DNA of 64,000 bases, taken from the NCBI GenBank assembly GCA_947561585.1, contig CANNZV010002556.1:29368-93367 (forward strand), written 5' to 3'. The notes below the pieces were generated by a model. The model was not told the DNA's origin, did no database searches, and saw only the letters and a program-made list of their open reading frames with translations. Shown piece after piece: positions 1-11,144 of this stretch. Positions within the stretch are counted from its first letter, which is position 1. Each line of letters starts with the position of its first letter. This DNA is from Caprella mutica (taxonomy: Eukaryota; Arthropoda; Malacostraca; Amphipoda; Caprellidae). A program made the translations under genes and the position numbers.

Positions 1-1310
1 TCTCAAGTTTGTTCTCCAGTATCAACAGTAAGGATTTACTTTCCTCCGATAGATGCGAGTAATCAGAGCGTAGAGACATACCGGTGATAGGAGGAAGGAT
101 ACTATTTTGTTGACTTTTCGCTGATTCTTTCTATTTCCCGACATGACCAGTTACTCGAATCAGCTACTCACTAAGTTCAAAAAAGCACTCTAGTGGTTCA
201 CACTGACAACTTGAGAACGAATACCACAATTTCAGCATAGGGTCAATAATCCAGAATAGATGTAAACAATAGCAGTACAGTTAGAGCTGCACACGTCCGT
301 ACTTCACCGAGGCTGTACCGAATAAAATAGGTATACCTTATTTGGCTAAAAATTTGTGATATTTTTGGCGAAAGTGTAATAATGGTTGTTTTTCAAAGAA
401 AAAAGTAAGAAAAATGAATAAGGTTATTAATATAGACCGGTTGGTTTATTGCACGAGGGCTTTATGCACGGGGTTTTTTGACTGCGGGGATTATTTTCAC
501 AAGGGGATTTTGTCCTGTTATCCCTATAGAGAGGTATTAAATTTAATAATTTAACTAGGTACCTAGTTAACCTACAGTCTTCTATAGTTAAGTTATAAAG
601 GCGACAGAGAGGGGACAATGCACTGTATGTAGGATGAAATTTGTAAGTTTCAATATTTAATATTGTGCGGTGTATGTTCCATATAATTTGTGGCAGATTT
701 GAGCAAAACCCACTCCTCAATTCCCATAGATGTAGGGAGTTGGAAGTTGAAAAAATAATCTGTGTGATCCACTACTTATTTTTCATATATGATATCAAAC
801 GAAAATAATAATAAGAAACAATTCAGACAAACAAACGGCTATATCAGCCTCTCCTCAACAATAAATATGACCAAGTCAATTTTCTATATAGATCTGATCT
901 CCAGTCACCAGCGGTACGTGTTACAAATTTTTCCTATATTTGGTCAAATAAATCATAATTTGTGATTTACTGACTCTTAAAATAGGGAAGAATAGTGAGT
1001 AAAATCTATTTTGATGACTGTGTCGAAAAATTAGACTAGTATGAACAATTTTGCAGTTGCCCCAACACCTCCAAACTAGCCAGTGTAGTGCTCCACACCA
1101 CACTAAGGGAGCTGTGGTGCTCCGTGGAGAAACTGATGAGGAAGGAGCGTTACATGCAAGAAATTGAAGAGGAGAAATAATAGCTTACTACGAAACCAAC
1201 ATTTCAATATTTGGGAGTATACTCAATTTAGATGTCCTGAGGGTAGGTAGCCATTGCTCTCAGAGTGGGTGCCAGAATTTGTGTGACTCATTCGCTGCTG
1301 TGATAATGGG
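1..1310. other. No gene recognised
   Basis: AT-rich DNA with short chance open frames on both strands. None shows a recognisable domain, splice pattern or terminal repeat. Confidence 0.5.
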
Positions 1311-1848
1311 ATGCATGTTAGAGGACTGCATTGCCTGTTTTCAGTGTCTTGTAGGTACAGTTCTGGGCTTAACCCGAGACATGCAGCAATGAATGATGTA
1401 AAGCGGGCTTTGCTGAGAGCAGGACTCCCATCAGTACTAAAAAATGGAACCTTCTGGCCAGATGGTATTACTGGCTTTCCTTACATGAATGGAAAGAGTC
1501 TAATTTGGGATTGCACGTCTGTTGACACATTTGCCGAGAGACACCTCGCTGATTCCGAGGTTGAGGCCGGATCAGCTTCCGGGGCTGCGGAGAACCGTAA
1601 TCGTCAGAAATACTCCGCCCTTGGTGGTGCTTAAATATTTTAGCCAATTGCTATTGAGACCAAAGGAGGTTACGTCAGTACCACCTCCTCAATCATGAAG
1701 TCCATAGGTAGACGACTAGACGCCTGGTTGAGATAACGAACAATTGAGACAACGAACCAAATGAGACTGTATTGTTCCAACAGCAAATGGCTCTCGCTAT
1801 TCAGAGAGGGAATGCCTTCAGCATCCTCTCAGCCGCGAAAGAGAAGTT
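1311..1848 (+). pseudogene. Remnant of a retroelement-associated C-terminal domain
   Basis: The plus strand encodes a decayed but recognisable chain of motifs: LNPRHAAMNDVKRALLRAG, then KSLIWDCTSVDTFAERHL, then AAENRNRQKYSALGG, followed after two in-frame stops by PIAIETKGGY and SIGRRLDAWL, and in another frame QQMALAIQRGNAFSILSA near 1780-1840. From memory this order matches the C-terminal region of proteins annotated as reverse-transcriptase containing in many animals. The reverse transcriptase itself is not visible upstream. At least two stops and one frameshift make it a pseudogene. Its role in the parent element is not known to me. Confidence 0.55.
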
Positions 1849-4002
1849 TTAGAGGGTCGGGTCCACCCCTTCAAGGAACTCAACCCCTCACTTGTAGTTC
1901 TGGAGGAATTTCCTCATTTGTACAGATTTTCTCCTTCTTGTTTTTAATGGACAAATATTGTTTCTTTTTTAACAAAAAAAAATAGTGTTTTGTTTATTGC
2001 CATTATCACTATGTCCATCATTTTTCCACCGCTCCTTGTGGTTCTATTGGATAAAACTAGTCTTTTAACCTTAAACTATGAAGTTCAGTAGCCTTCATCG
2101 CAGATTTCATTCAAATTCACTTCTTCATTCTCCTCTTACATCCGTAAGTTCACACATAGGTGGTTTCTCCTTTTTCGTCTCATTTCATTGGTAAGCGACT
2201 GAATTCACAGAGTAGCTTTTCTGCATCTATGAGAGGTTATTTTAGTTCGTGAAGCCACCTTTCTTTCTCACAGCTTCTTCAAGTCCCTTGTATTGGGCTT
2301 TCTTTTGACTTTAATCGTTTAGCCTTTGGTTCAGAAAACAGACGTTAAGTCCCATACTAAATAAATTATCATCTATTACATACGGGGTTTTCTTTTCCTG
2401 AGCTTAATAATTGCCCTGTGCCCAACTATTGTCCTGGACCCAATTATTTGCGGGCCCGATTGTCAATGCACCGTTCTTTCATAACGTATCCTTTTTTTAT
2501 AGCTCTTCCATATGAAGATTGTGATGTTTTCCTAAACTATTATTTTTTGGTCCACCCTAGTGTATGTATTTGCCACCGACCGTTCTCCTCTATCGTCGAT
2601 CGTGCTGTGCAATCTGTGGATTCTTAATTAGTGCAACCAGCAATCGATCGCTGTGCGGTCGAGGGATATTGAAGACAGCCTTGACAATAATTATTTATAG
2701 TTAGGTTAGTGGTCTGGGGACAATTCCGTCCTTCCCATGCTGAGTTCGACAATAAAAAAAATATATTACTGTTTTACTGTTCAATAAAGTCAACTAGTAA
2801 AAGTTCAGTGAAATCAGTGATAGATCGATCAATGGTTGCGGTAGCGATGGATTTATAGATGCGTAACGCGAATGGTGGGTTGAATATTAGTGATAAAACT
2901 GTGGAATGAATGTTCTTAATGATTGAATGTAATAGAATTAACTGTGCAATGAGATAGAACAGAAATTTCTTCACGAAATCTTTGGTTATCCGGAATAAAA
3001 TCTTTTGCTTGAAAACTAATTGTGCAAAAAGGTAAAAATGCGAGAATTAATAATATGCTTAAGTCAAGAATTTATCCACTATGTTATTTTACTTACAATT
3101 TTAAAATGTATAGCTTTACAAGTTTACATAGAAATGTAAGATGTATTATTATTCCTATTTAACTCTGTACTATAGGAGGAGACGTAGGAGAGACAGGGGG
3201 GGGGGGATTTTTATAATGTCTCCAGCTTCTATAACTAATAAGTAATAGCTGATTGTTGTTGTGCATTTAACTCTTAAATGGTGAATTTAATTTCCTAAAA
3301 TTCAGTGCAGGTATTCATTTGATTGTATCCTTGGTATGAATCACTAAAATTTCATGAAATTAGTTTTTTTCCTTTTATATCAAACTCCTCCCAATAAAGA
3401 ATAGTTTTATCTATTTCACTAAATAGCTAAGCCTAATTTTTTTCAACAGATTTATACGAAAATAAATGAACATTGTGTGAATCCATAAATATGCTCTATT
3501 TCTCTACTAAAGAGGTATAAACACGAAATTTTACTCAGCATGTGGTTGGTGTTACACACTCTACGCCAAAATTAAAAAATCATTTGACCAATTAAATCAT
3601 TAACTAAAACAAATTAGCAGTGAAGAAATTTGTTTGAAACATGAACAACTTTATTTACTGTCAATACACCTCAGAAGTTCAATGCATTGTTACCGGCAAT
3701 GATAATTAAGGATACTAGTTAGGTATCCTGAGCGCTTCCATGCCTGAGCGTTACTTTAAGTCACATTACTTTGTAAGTGACTGTATTTATACAGAGTAAC
3801 TTTCATAACCATTGGGAGGTAATAGGTGACTTATTCATCTCAATTAGATACCACAATCTGAATAAATCAAAATGAAGGGGAACGACTGATTATCACAGAA
3901 TCATTATATCGAAAATTAAGATCAAAAGGTCTAATTTAAATTAAATGCAATTATTTATACTTATACTAGATAAATAATTCATTTTCATTCTTGTAAGTAA
4001 AG
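1849..4002. other. No gene recognised
   Basis: AT-rich DNA with a nine-base G run near 3198-3206 and A/T runs. No coding motif, terminal repeat or duplicated block was recognised, except that the sequence just after it begins a repeat shared with 59.2 kb. Confidence 0.45.
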
Positions 4003-4263
4003 GAGGTTGGATTAGAAATAAATTTTGAATATGAAAATTAATTTTATACCTCGATGAAGAAGTGATCGTGCTTATTTTCATGATCATGAAAGATTAGTCA
4101 AAAATTTATTCACTTTATACAAATTTTCTAATGCTGCAAACTTTTATATCAATTTCGCATAGAATCCCATAACGGCTTCTCCTGAAAGCTGTTAGAGGTG
4201 AACGGACGGATGAGAAACATAAAGAGCTTCTTTAGGTTCCTGGATGTAGAAATTCCATTTATT
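4003..4263 (+). repeat. Dispersed repeat, partner at 59245-59532
   Basis: About 260 bp, from the words GGAGGTTGGATTAGAAATAA to GATGTAGAAATTCCATTTAT, reappear in the same orientation at 59245-59532 with scattered differences and one extra block of about 25 bp in the other copy. This end coincides with the stop codon of the minus-strand remnant that follows, whereas the 59 kb copy continues into unrelated sequence. The ends have no obvious inverted repeat. Confidence 0.65.
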
Positions 4264-4715
4264 CCACGTGGTCCTCAAACATTCCACAGAAGTTGCGGTA
4301 GTAGTGGTTCCTCTCGAGGTTTGTCTTCATCTCCTGTAGAATTGAAGTTATTCCTTGTCTTAATCTGCAGGAACTAGCAGAATCAAAGCATAAATCGTCT
4401 GTGAAGAGATTCCTGTGTGAGTCAGTGAAGCGTCTGAGGATAGCTTCACAAAGTCCTTTTGTCTCATCTACAGTGATTGTGCCTTCCCTTCGTCGGTAAG
4501 TAAACTCCTTCACCATTTCACCATATTCTTCATGTGGATCAGCATGACTAAGATGGAAGTTTCCCTGCTGTCGAACGTTGTTTCCATCCCAAGTTCCTCC
4601 AGTCTGTCCATCAAGTCTTCCACAGTATACCCTTACATGTCAGTTCTCTGAAGCAGAGTCTTGACCTCCTCGTGCAGGATCCTATGATCCATCAAACAAC
4701 CAGGCATCGTAGGTG
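4259..4715 (-). pseudogene. Unrecognised gene remnant
   Basis: Reading the minus strand, one frame gives MPGCLMDHRILHEEVKTLLQ, then an in-frame stop and a further stretch with VEDLMDRLEELG. A second frame then takes over at FHLSHADPHEEYGEMVKEF and runs to a stop at 4259 through a charged, mostly helical-looking segment (TDSHRNLFTDDLCFDSASS, LQEMKTNLERNHYYRN). The frame change and stop argue against a working gene. Composition is protein-like and less AT-rich than its surroundings. I do not recognise the family; it could be a captured host exon or part of a mobile element. Confidence 0.35.
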
Positions 4716-5041
4716 AAGATATCGGTTAGTCAATAATAAACGAAAAAAGCGAGAGCGTTTGTAAAGCGTCTGTGCGGTGTGGAAGCTCAAAAGCGAATGA
4801 AGATGAAAATGGATTCAACCAGTCGGTTATTCGTAAGCTCCTCCCATTTCCGTGGTACATGCGGTTAATCTGATCTGATAAGATCCGAGTACAATGGGAA
4901 ATATAGGCCTAAGCTTGCCTATCCAGTTACTGACTGAAAAACCGGTTACTATTTCCTCAGATGTATGTACAATGTATATGGAAACTCTCTCTTTGTTATA
5001 TTCTTCTGATACTTGAATTATTTATAAGCTTTGTAGTAATT
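4716..5041. other. No feature recognised
   Basis: Short AT-rich gap between the remnant above and the end of the minus-strand gypsy fragment. No integrase core follows the zinc-binding part in this interval, so the 3' half of that pol is missing. Confidence 0.45.
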
Positions 5042-5741
5042 TTATATTTTGAGAATATCTAGACTTCCTTTAAATATTTTGAAAACGTCACATCTTTTAA
5101 TAAAAGATTCTATGACCGATCTTTCCTGAAAATTATAGTATTTTAGGCGAAATCTAAATAGCGTATGAGCTAAACCACAACGGGTGTTAAAATGTATTGA
5201 ATTAATTACTAAATTAATTATTTCAGTTGGTATAACATAATTAATAATGCTAGCTGCCCTAGTATCTACTTTTCTATGTCTATATAATATTCCATCTAGT
5301 GTGAAAAACTCGGCTATGTTTTTAATCGTACATATTTGTTTTCTATTCAAACTATCCATAATTTCTTTACAAGTAAAATCTTATGACTGTGCTGTTTTTA
5401 GTCTTTTTAGAGTCCATGTTATTTCTTCGTGTTTAGGTATGTAATTCAAAAATGGTTTTTCTTTGTTAATTTTATACAACTTAGATGGATCTGATTATTG
5501 TTCATGTTCTGAGTCTGTATCTGATTCAGTGTCATTGTTGTTTATTATTTGTGGAACATTAAGTTTAGTTCTCGATCTTGTGTTAGCTATAAAGCTTTCA
5601 ATTGAGTTGAAGCTTTCATTAGATGGTGTTAAATGTTCGCATTCATCTATTGTTTCTTCTGTTAAAGCGGGTAATCTACTAAGAGTGTCTGCTACAACAT
5701 TACGCTTTCCATTTAATGGTACAGTCTATTAACAATAGAAA
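5042..5741 (-). pseudogene. pol: gypsy RNase H end, linker and integrase zinc-binding domain
   Basis: The minus strand near 5640-5690 encodes NGKRNVVADTLSRL, the usual end of the RNase H region in Ty3/gypsy pol. An acidic linker follows and ends at a stop near 5500. A second open stretch (5359-5042) carries the integrase zinc-binding region in degraded form: VIPTEIINLVINSIH, then HTLFRFRLKYYNF, then IKRCDVF. In the family this is an H-H-C-C site; here the second histidine environment and the last cysteine are altered. The catalytic core that should follow is absent. The break near 5718 joins the RT/RNase H piece across an inserted element. Confidence 0.65.
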
Positions 5742-6956
5742 GATTGTTAATACGCTGAACTTGTATTTTTACTTAATCTTTCAATTTCTATAATTTGATA
5801 ATCATTTAATCAGACATAATCTTTTTAATCTTGTACACTGTTCATTAGAAGGAAATGCTATTTAAATTTATGGTCATGTTATTCTCGCTAGGAGCTCGAA
5901 TATAATTATAAACGAATAGCTTTGATGTAAGCCGCTAATATAACTTGTAACTTCAGAACATAACTTTATAACTTGTAACCCAGAGCTATAACTTGTAACT
6001 GAGAATATAACTTTATAATTTGTACTAAGTTATATAACTTCATGAACTTTGTAAATCAGTTATACAACTTAGAATATTGAGTTCTTTTTCTATAGATAGA
6101 ATTGAAATTAATACTTAATTAATTTAAAAGAATTAAGTAAGTGCTTCAATTATTCTAATTGAAATACTTAATTAATAGTTAGGAACTTGTAACATTTCTG
6201 ATCATGTATATGTTAAACAGGACTCTGAAATAGTATGCTTAAATTTGGATGTTTATTAGTAAATCAGGTTTCACTAAAATGAACTATTAGTGAATCTGAT
6301 CGATCTATATGTTAATCGTATAGAAAGCCATTACCACTAGCGTGTTAAATTTGAATAATGCATTGTGTGTTATTTCTATCTGCAGTGAGTAGAAAAACAT
6401 CTTTGAAAAGTACTATCAGTACCTTAACAGAAGTTTATTCACTCACTGGAAGGTTGGACTCTCCAGTTCATCCTTTAAATACCATTGGCACATAACTAAA
6501 GTGTTCATAGTTCGCGATGGTCTCTTGAAGACTGGTTGGTCGGACCAAGTCTGGTCGGACTTGTCCATCCACGGGTTTCGTGAGTTGGCAACTCAAACCC
6601 TTGTTTATTTTAAACCCTTAAGTTTACTCAACCGCTAGTTTATTTAAAACTTGTGTTGTGTTATTTAAAGACTTGTGCGTAAGTCTTAGAACTCTGTACT
6701 ATTCGAACTTTAATATAAGTACACCCATTTAAAACTTCCTTGTGTTTAATTTACTTCCTAAAAACTTTTACCGTTTAGTCATTTGTCAGTTTAATAGAAT
6801 TCAATCAATTACCTCCAAGTCTCTTCAAGTTAAGATAATACAACAATTGTAACGAACCCGGAGACTTATTTTGCCCTATGGGATAAGTTTATTAACAAGC
6901 CTCATCTACTTAGAAAATAGGTGATAATTTACTATCAATCCCATAGGAAAAGGGCA
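5718..6956. mobile_element. Unclassified 1.24-kb insertion in gypsy pol
   Basis: The pol reading frame stops matching at 6956 and resumes at 5717, and the same 7 bp, ATTTAAT, stands on both sides (5711-5717 and 6957-6963). That is the pattern of a target duplication, although the word is AT-rich and could recur by chance. Inside are short reiterations of ATAACTTGTAAC (about 5945-6065) and a local inverted repeat (TTGCCCTATGGGAT near 6873 against its complement near 6938). No gene and no clear terminal inverted repeat were seen. Confidence 0.4.
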
Positions 6957-8063
6957 ATTTAATACAGTCAAAGGTGCTTGCTTCGATCGCCCACCTGGCC
7001 ATTGCTGCATCTAATGGGAGTTTATTACCAAAAAACGCACACAACGGTTTGTGGTCGGTTAGTATTGTAACAGGATACCCTAAACATAGATATTGGAATT
7101 CCTTTAGAGCTAGATGTATAGCAAGGAATTCCTGCTTGGTTACAGAGTACCTTTTCTGAGTGGAATTTAAAGATTTGCTGAAATAAGCTATGGGTCTTAA
7201 GGTTTTACCCCTAGTTGAATCGGGTTGCATCAATGATGCGCCGACACCAGAATTGGAGCTGTCAGTAAATAAATAAAATGGTCTTGCATAATTTGGATGA
7301 GCTAAAACCTTATCTGAAGTCAAAATATTTTTGAGACTAGTGAAGCTAGCCTCACATTCGTCAGTCCAGTCAAATTTAGTGTCCTTTTTTAATAGTCCGT
7401 ATAATGGTTCGGCGTTCTGGCTAAATTTAGGGACGAACTTACGAAAATAATTCACGAGTCCCAAGAAGCGCTGAAGCTTCTTTACATCTGTTGGTCTAGA
7501 TGCCTCTTTAAGTCGTTCGTTTTGGATGCACCGAATACCCTCAGTCGTGACTTTATGACCAAGGAAATTAATTTCACGTTTAAAGAACTCACACTTCTCT
7601 AATTTTAGTCTCAATTGAGCATCATGTAAACTCATCAGCACTTGGCCAATATCATCAAAATGTTGTTCATATGATCGACTAAAGATTAAATATCATCAAT
7701 AAACACGAAACATAATTTCCCTAATACTTTATTTAAAGCTTTCGTCATGATTGCTTGAAACACTTTTGGGCTATTGACATATCCAAAAGGAAGCTTCTTG
7801 AACTGGTACTTCTTACCATTTACAGCGAATGCTGTGAGTCTCTTAGACTCTTCAGTTATTTTAACGTGATGGAAAGCACTCTTTAGATTTAAACTAGAGA
7901 ATACCTTGGACCCACCTAAAGATCCTAACATGTCATCTACTCTTGGTATTGGAAACCCTTGTATATGCACACATTTATTCAAAGATCTGAAATCTATTAC
8001 GGGACATATTTCCCCATCTCCATTTTTCTTATGAACTACTATTTCCGTAAAATTGAATTCTGA
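6957..8063 (-). pseudogene. pol: gypsy reverse transcriptase and RNase H fragment
   Basis: From 8063 downward the minus strand encodes the RT palm of a Ty3/gypsy element: EIVVHKKNGDGEICPVIDFR, the SSLNLKSAFHHVKI strand, LPFGYVNSPKVFQ and the catalytic FIDD box near 7690. One base is missing just after FIDD (about 7680), so the frame shifts; it continues from 7641 with LEKCEFFKREINFLGHKV and the RNase H start YLFTDSSNSGVGA, ending where the inserted element begins. Upstream RT residues lie beyond the insertion at 8072-10087. One frameshift plus two insertions make it non-functional. The RT assignment is firm, the clade is not. Confidence 0.8.
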
Positions 8064-9038
8064 CATTGAAGCCCTGAGTATATATAGGTATGGAGGCAGC
8101 ATGTCTTGCAAGGAAAAGTGATGCCAAAAAGTGGCGCCATGGGCGTGTCTACCCCCAATGCACCCCTGCCACTTGGTTCAATGGGGTTGTATGCCCCTCC
8201 TCCAATGCTCAGTGCTAATCGAGTAACAGTCGAGTGAGGTTATGCTGTTCTGTACTGTTAGTAGCTATCACAATTTTGATAATAAATTATTTACCAATTG
8301 TGATGATATTTTATTTATGAAAACATATTGTTTACTAACTGTCGCAATTGGTGAGATTTATGAAAAACATTATTTTTTATAGTTGGGTTCTCATTCAATT
8401 TATTTATATTAAGAGGTAAATTAAAAAGATTAAACTATCATAATTGTTTTAATCACAACTCATTTTTAACACTACTTTCTGGTTTAGAGGATAATGCTAA
8501 TGTAGGCTTGCATGCTTCATTTACTATCTCTTCTCATTTTCCTCTTACAGTTTTTGCTAGGTAGGAATTTAGGTTTTATTAACTTAACATCAACTCTTCA
8601 TTTTCCTCTTCCATCTTTCGCAACCACATTCTTTTTAATTAAGTAACTGATTTTCTTCATACCGGAGCTTGGCCAACGAATCGTGGTAGATAAATTTGTT
8701 CACAGAGCCACTTTCCTTTCTGACTGACTCTTCCGAGTCCCTTGTATCTAACTTCCTTTTGATGTTAGCGATATAGTTTTTGGTTCCGAAACAGACTTCA
8801 ATTCTTCGAGTCCTAAGATTTGAGAATAAAAAAGTACCAAGTTGCATAGGTGGTTTTTATCATTATATATTATTAAACTCAATAGTACTGAATGTAAATG
8901 AAAATAATATGATGCATTATAAGGTGGGAGATATCTAATCACACCATGCAACTCATGTTCATGAATATTTTTATGGTGGTTTACGTATTATCCCACCATG
9001 TAACATATGTAACAAAAAGGGTAAGTTAAACCCCTTTC

Positions 9039-9301
9039 ATATATCGCTTGTTTGCAGCAACAACGTCATAAGTACAAAAACATGTATTTTAGAGTTATCC
9101 ATATAGATATATTAATCATAAAATGCTGATTATTTTGGCAAAAAAAAATCATTATTGAAACTTTAAATTATACCGCTAGAGAGGCTAAATGTCCTAACGA
9201 TATACCATTTAATGTACGTACATTACAAGTACTAATATGCCTCTCCTGAAAAACAGCTGTTTTGAAGTTATGACACTGTTCTCGCAAACAAGCGATATAT
9301 T
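9039..9301. mobile_element. Small inverted-repeat element (MITE-like)
   Basis: A 17-bp perfect inverted repeat, ATATATCGCTTGTTTGC, bounds about 263 bp; the match continues imperfectly inward as CATAAGTAC against CATAACTTC. TA steps at both ends fit a TA target as in Tc1/mariner, but the palindromic TATA makes the exact ends uncertain. Its right half recurs at 60640-60712. No coding sequence. Confidence 0.55.
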
Positions 9302-9892
9302 GATTGCATCTGTACATAAAATACTTTTATTTTTCATTTACTTCCGTTGTATGGTAATTAATACATATATTTTCTCCATGCTTATCAGATGTCAACAAGA
9401 GTTACAAGTATATTTAAATTTTACATTCAATCTAATAGAATGATCAAGTCGTGACGTCAAACTTAGTTTCTGGATATACGTGTATGGGCCATTGCTTCTT
9501 TCTTCTTAGAATGTAATTTATCTCAAACTTTCGTGCAATAAATTAGTCAAAAATAGTCAGTAGCATTGTCTTTCTTTTTGAGAAGTATATGCTTTGACCG
9601 ATGGATAAATTCTTATATTTTTTATGATATGAGAATACATTCTATCTGTTCATTTCGTTATTAGTGTAATAAAATTATAGTTTTGGTGAGATGTCAAAGC
9701 AAAGTTAGTAATCAAATCGTACACTTTTTTATCATAGAAATTATCTGTATTTGTAAGTAACTGTTGAATCTTTAAAAAATAGGGTTTCGAGAAGTGTATG
9801 AGGTAGAGCGAGTCTAACACGCACATCATCTCCTTTCCGTGCATTCTGTTAAACTGATGTGAGTGGGAGGGGCGCCCTTGGTTTAGACCTCA

Positions 9893-10018
9893 GTAGAAAA
9901 AATATACATAGTAATGACAATAGTGTGATAAGTAGTGACAATTTTCCTTTTATAGTGTTGCTGTGATGACGTCACGTACACTAAACGTCTCGATTGTCAC
10001 TAAATATTCTATATACTG
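9893..10018 (+). repeat. Partial copy of the 20.4-kb/49.5-kb repeat family
   Basis: The segment from AATATACATAGTAATGACAA through GATGACGTCACGTACACTAA to CTATATACTGG matches pieces of the fuller copies at 20447-20810 and 49466-49826, with the middle missing. It lies inside the element at 8072-10087. Confidence 0.55.
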
Positions 10019-10104
10019 GGGTTAAGACACGCCATGGCGCCACTTTTGCCTGCGCTATGCTACCTCCATCTATATATACACTCAGTGCATTGAAGGTTTA
10101 ATTA

Positions 10105-10205
10105 TTCCTTCTTCTAACATTGATTGATGTTAATTTACACATTATTTTTCAAAATACTTAAGGTATCTAGTCATTTTGCTCAAATTTTCTCATCTTTGGA
10201 CATTA
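10105..10205 (+). repeat. Repeat matching the 42.9-kb region, inverted
   Basis: GTCATTTTGCTCAAATTTTC and CTCATCTTTGGACATTAAA recur, as the complement, at about 42890-42990 next to the right arm of the older inverted-arm element. It marks another fragment of that family, beginning where gypsy similarity ends. Confidence 0.45.
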
Positions 10206-10290
10206 AACTGATGTAAGAAGATTAATTGATGAATATTTAGGCAACAGTTGCAATCTTAATGACTTAAATAAGCGTTTGGTGGAGCGCGTA
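10205..10290 (+). pseudogene. Coding-like fragment shared with 24780-24860
   Basis: The plus strand reads RRLIDEYLGNSCNLNDLNKR and then LVERV. The complement of 24780-24860 encodes nearly the same peptide, RRLINEYLGNRCNVKDLNKR. The copies differ at several amino acids, so the match is a shared ancestral fragment rather than proof of selection. Family not recognised. At 24.8 kb a PIF-type element is inserted right after the same LVERV. Confidence 0.4.
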
Positions 10291-10339
10291 CTAGATGCGT
10301 GCACTCTTCTTCGTTTCTCAAACGTCACTGAGCAGTGTG

Positions 10340-10440
10340 CGAATGCTCCCTGAACTATCAGTCTGTCGCTAAGGTGACGTCATATGTGTGCTGTGACGTC
10401 ACCACACGACACAGCTGAACAACAAGGTGCTAACACGATG
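10340..10440 (-). repeat. Inverted copy of the flank of the element at 20267-21493
   Basis: Read on the minus strand, this segment gives ATGACGTCACC, AGCGACAGACTG and CAGGGAGCATTCGCAC in order. The same words flank the inserted element at 20267-21493 (20238-20266 and 21497-21540). It therefore shows roughly what that site looked like before insertion. Confidence 0.6.
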
Positions 10441-10486
10441 GTTCCGCTCATACGTTGTTGGTTAAGGAGAACTGGTATTCTTGAAC

Positions 10487-10559
10487 GGGGTGTAGGTCAT
10501 AAGCCCCCCCGGTCAAGAGCCCCCCCCCCCCCGGTCATGAGCCCCCCTAGGTCATAAGC
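10487..10559 (+). repeat. Truncated copy of the GGGGT-ended MITE family
   Basis: GGGGTGTAGGTCATAAGCCC followed by C-rich tracts and GGTCATGAGC matches the ends of the elements at 24985-25288 and 61346-61686, but the interior is missing. A 12-bp word, GAACTGGTATTC, lies on both sides (10469 and 10587), which is too long and too loosely placed to call a target duplication. Confidence 0.5.
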
Positions 10560-11144
10560 TGAGACCTACTTCCTAGTGCAGTTGAAGAACTGGTATTCCA
10601 TACCAGTGTATAAGGTCAGCGACCTTACGGGCAGCCAGCACTTCACATAGACATATTGCGTCACAACGCATAAACACATCATCACTTAGGAAGTAGCATA
10701 ACCCGTCTGAGATCTACGAGAAATTCTACGTAAGCTTAATCACTAGTATAAAGGGCTAAGTAACTAAAAAAAAATAATAGCAGAACGTCATCTGTTCTAT
10801 TGAAGTATTGAGTAGTAATAAATTGAAGTTAAAATTATAGAATAAAAAATTTAAGTCGAGCTAATTTAATAAGTTATATAACATTTACCAATTTGTTGTA
10901 AAATCATAAATCATAATTTAGGGGTATTACCACTAACAACATAAAATACCTAAATTATTGCATGGTTATGTTGTGTTACTAATACTCTTAAACTTGTATT
11001 TGCATGCTGAGTATTGAAAATTACGTATCGTGTGTATTAATTGATTAATTACATAAGTTAATACGTGTATATTGCTAAAGGTACTTGTGCTGGTTATTAT
11101 TTTTTCCATAAACTAATATTACTAGGATATTATAACAAGGAAAA
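10560..11144 (+). other. Leader-like stretch before gag; no 5' LTR found
   Basis: AT-rich sequence that should hold the primer-binding site and 5' LTR of the errantivirus-like element. Nothing here repeats the candidate 3' LTR (19374-20207), and no primer-binding site was recognised. The element is either truncated on this side or its 5' end has been replaced. Confidence 0.45.

Larger units (their letters stand above)
8072..10087. mobile_element. 2.0-kb element, 8-bp TSD, inserted in gypsy pol
   Basis: CATTGAAG occurs at 8064-8071 and 10088-10095, exactly where the gypsy RT frame is interrupted between KPSM and SEFN. The ends are imperfect inverted repeats of about 80 bp: CCCTGAGTATATATAG on the left, and the complement of CACTGAGTGTATATATAG on the right, both continuing into a shared GTGGCGCCATGG block. 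Eight-base duplications are typical of hAT and a few other DNA transposon superfamilies, but the termini are not a standard hAT form. No transposase is visible inside, so I read it as non-autonomous. It contains two smaller repeats (9039-9301 and 9893-10018). Confidence 0.7.
5042..10140 (-). mobile_element. Degenerate Ty3/gypsy pol, broken by two insertions
   Basis: Four minus-strand pieces read in pol order from high to low coordinate: the start of reverse transcriptase (MLEEGIIKPSM, about 10088-10140), the body of RT and RNase H (8063-6957), the end of RNase H with its linker, and the integrase zinc-binding region (5741-5042). Between them sit one element with an 8-bp target duplication (8072-10087) and one with a 7-bp flanking repeat (5718-6956). 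Gag, the integrase core and both LTRs were not found. It is an old copy that later elements used as a landing site. Confidence 0.75.

Noticed and set aside
427..720. 97-codon minus-strand open frame
   Set aside because: No motif, no splice or promoter context, and composition like the surrounding AT-rich DNA.
5463..5732. Plus-strand open frame of 89 codons
   Set aside because: The opposite strand encodes the gypsy RNase H end (NGKRNVVADTLSRL); the plus frame is its shadow.
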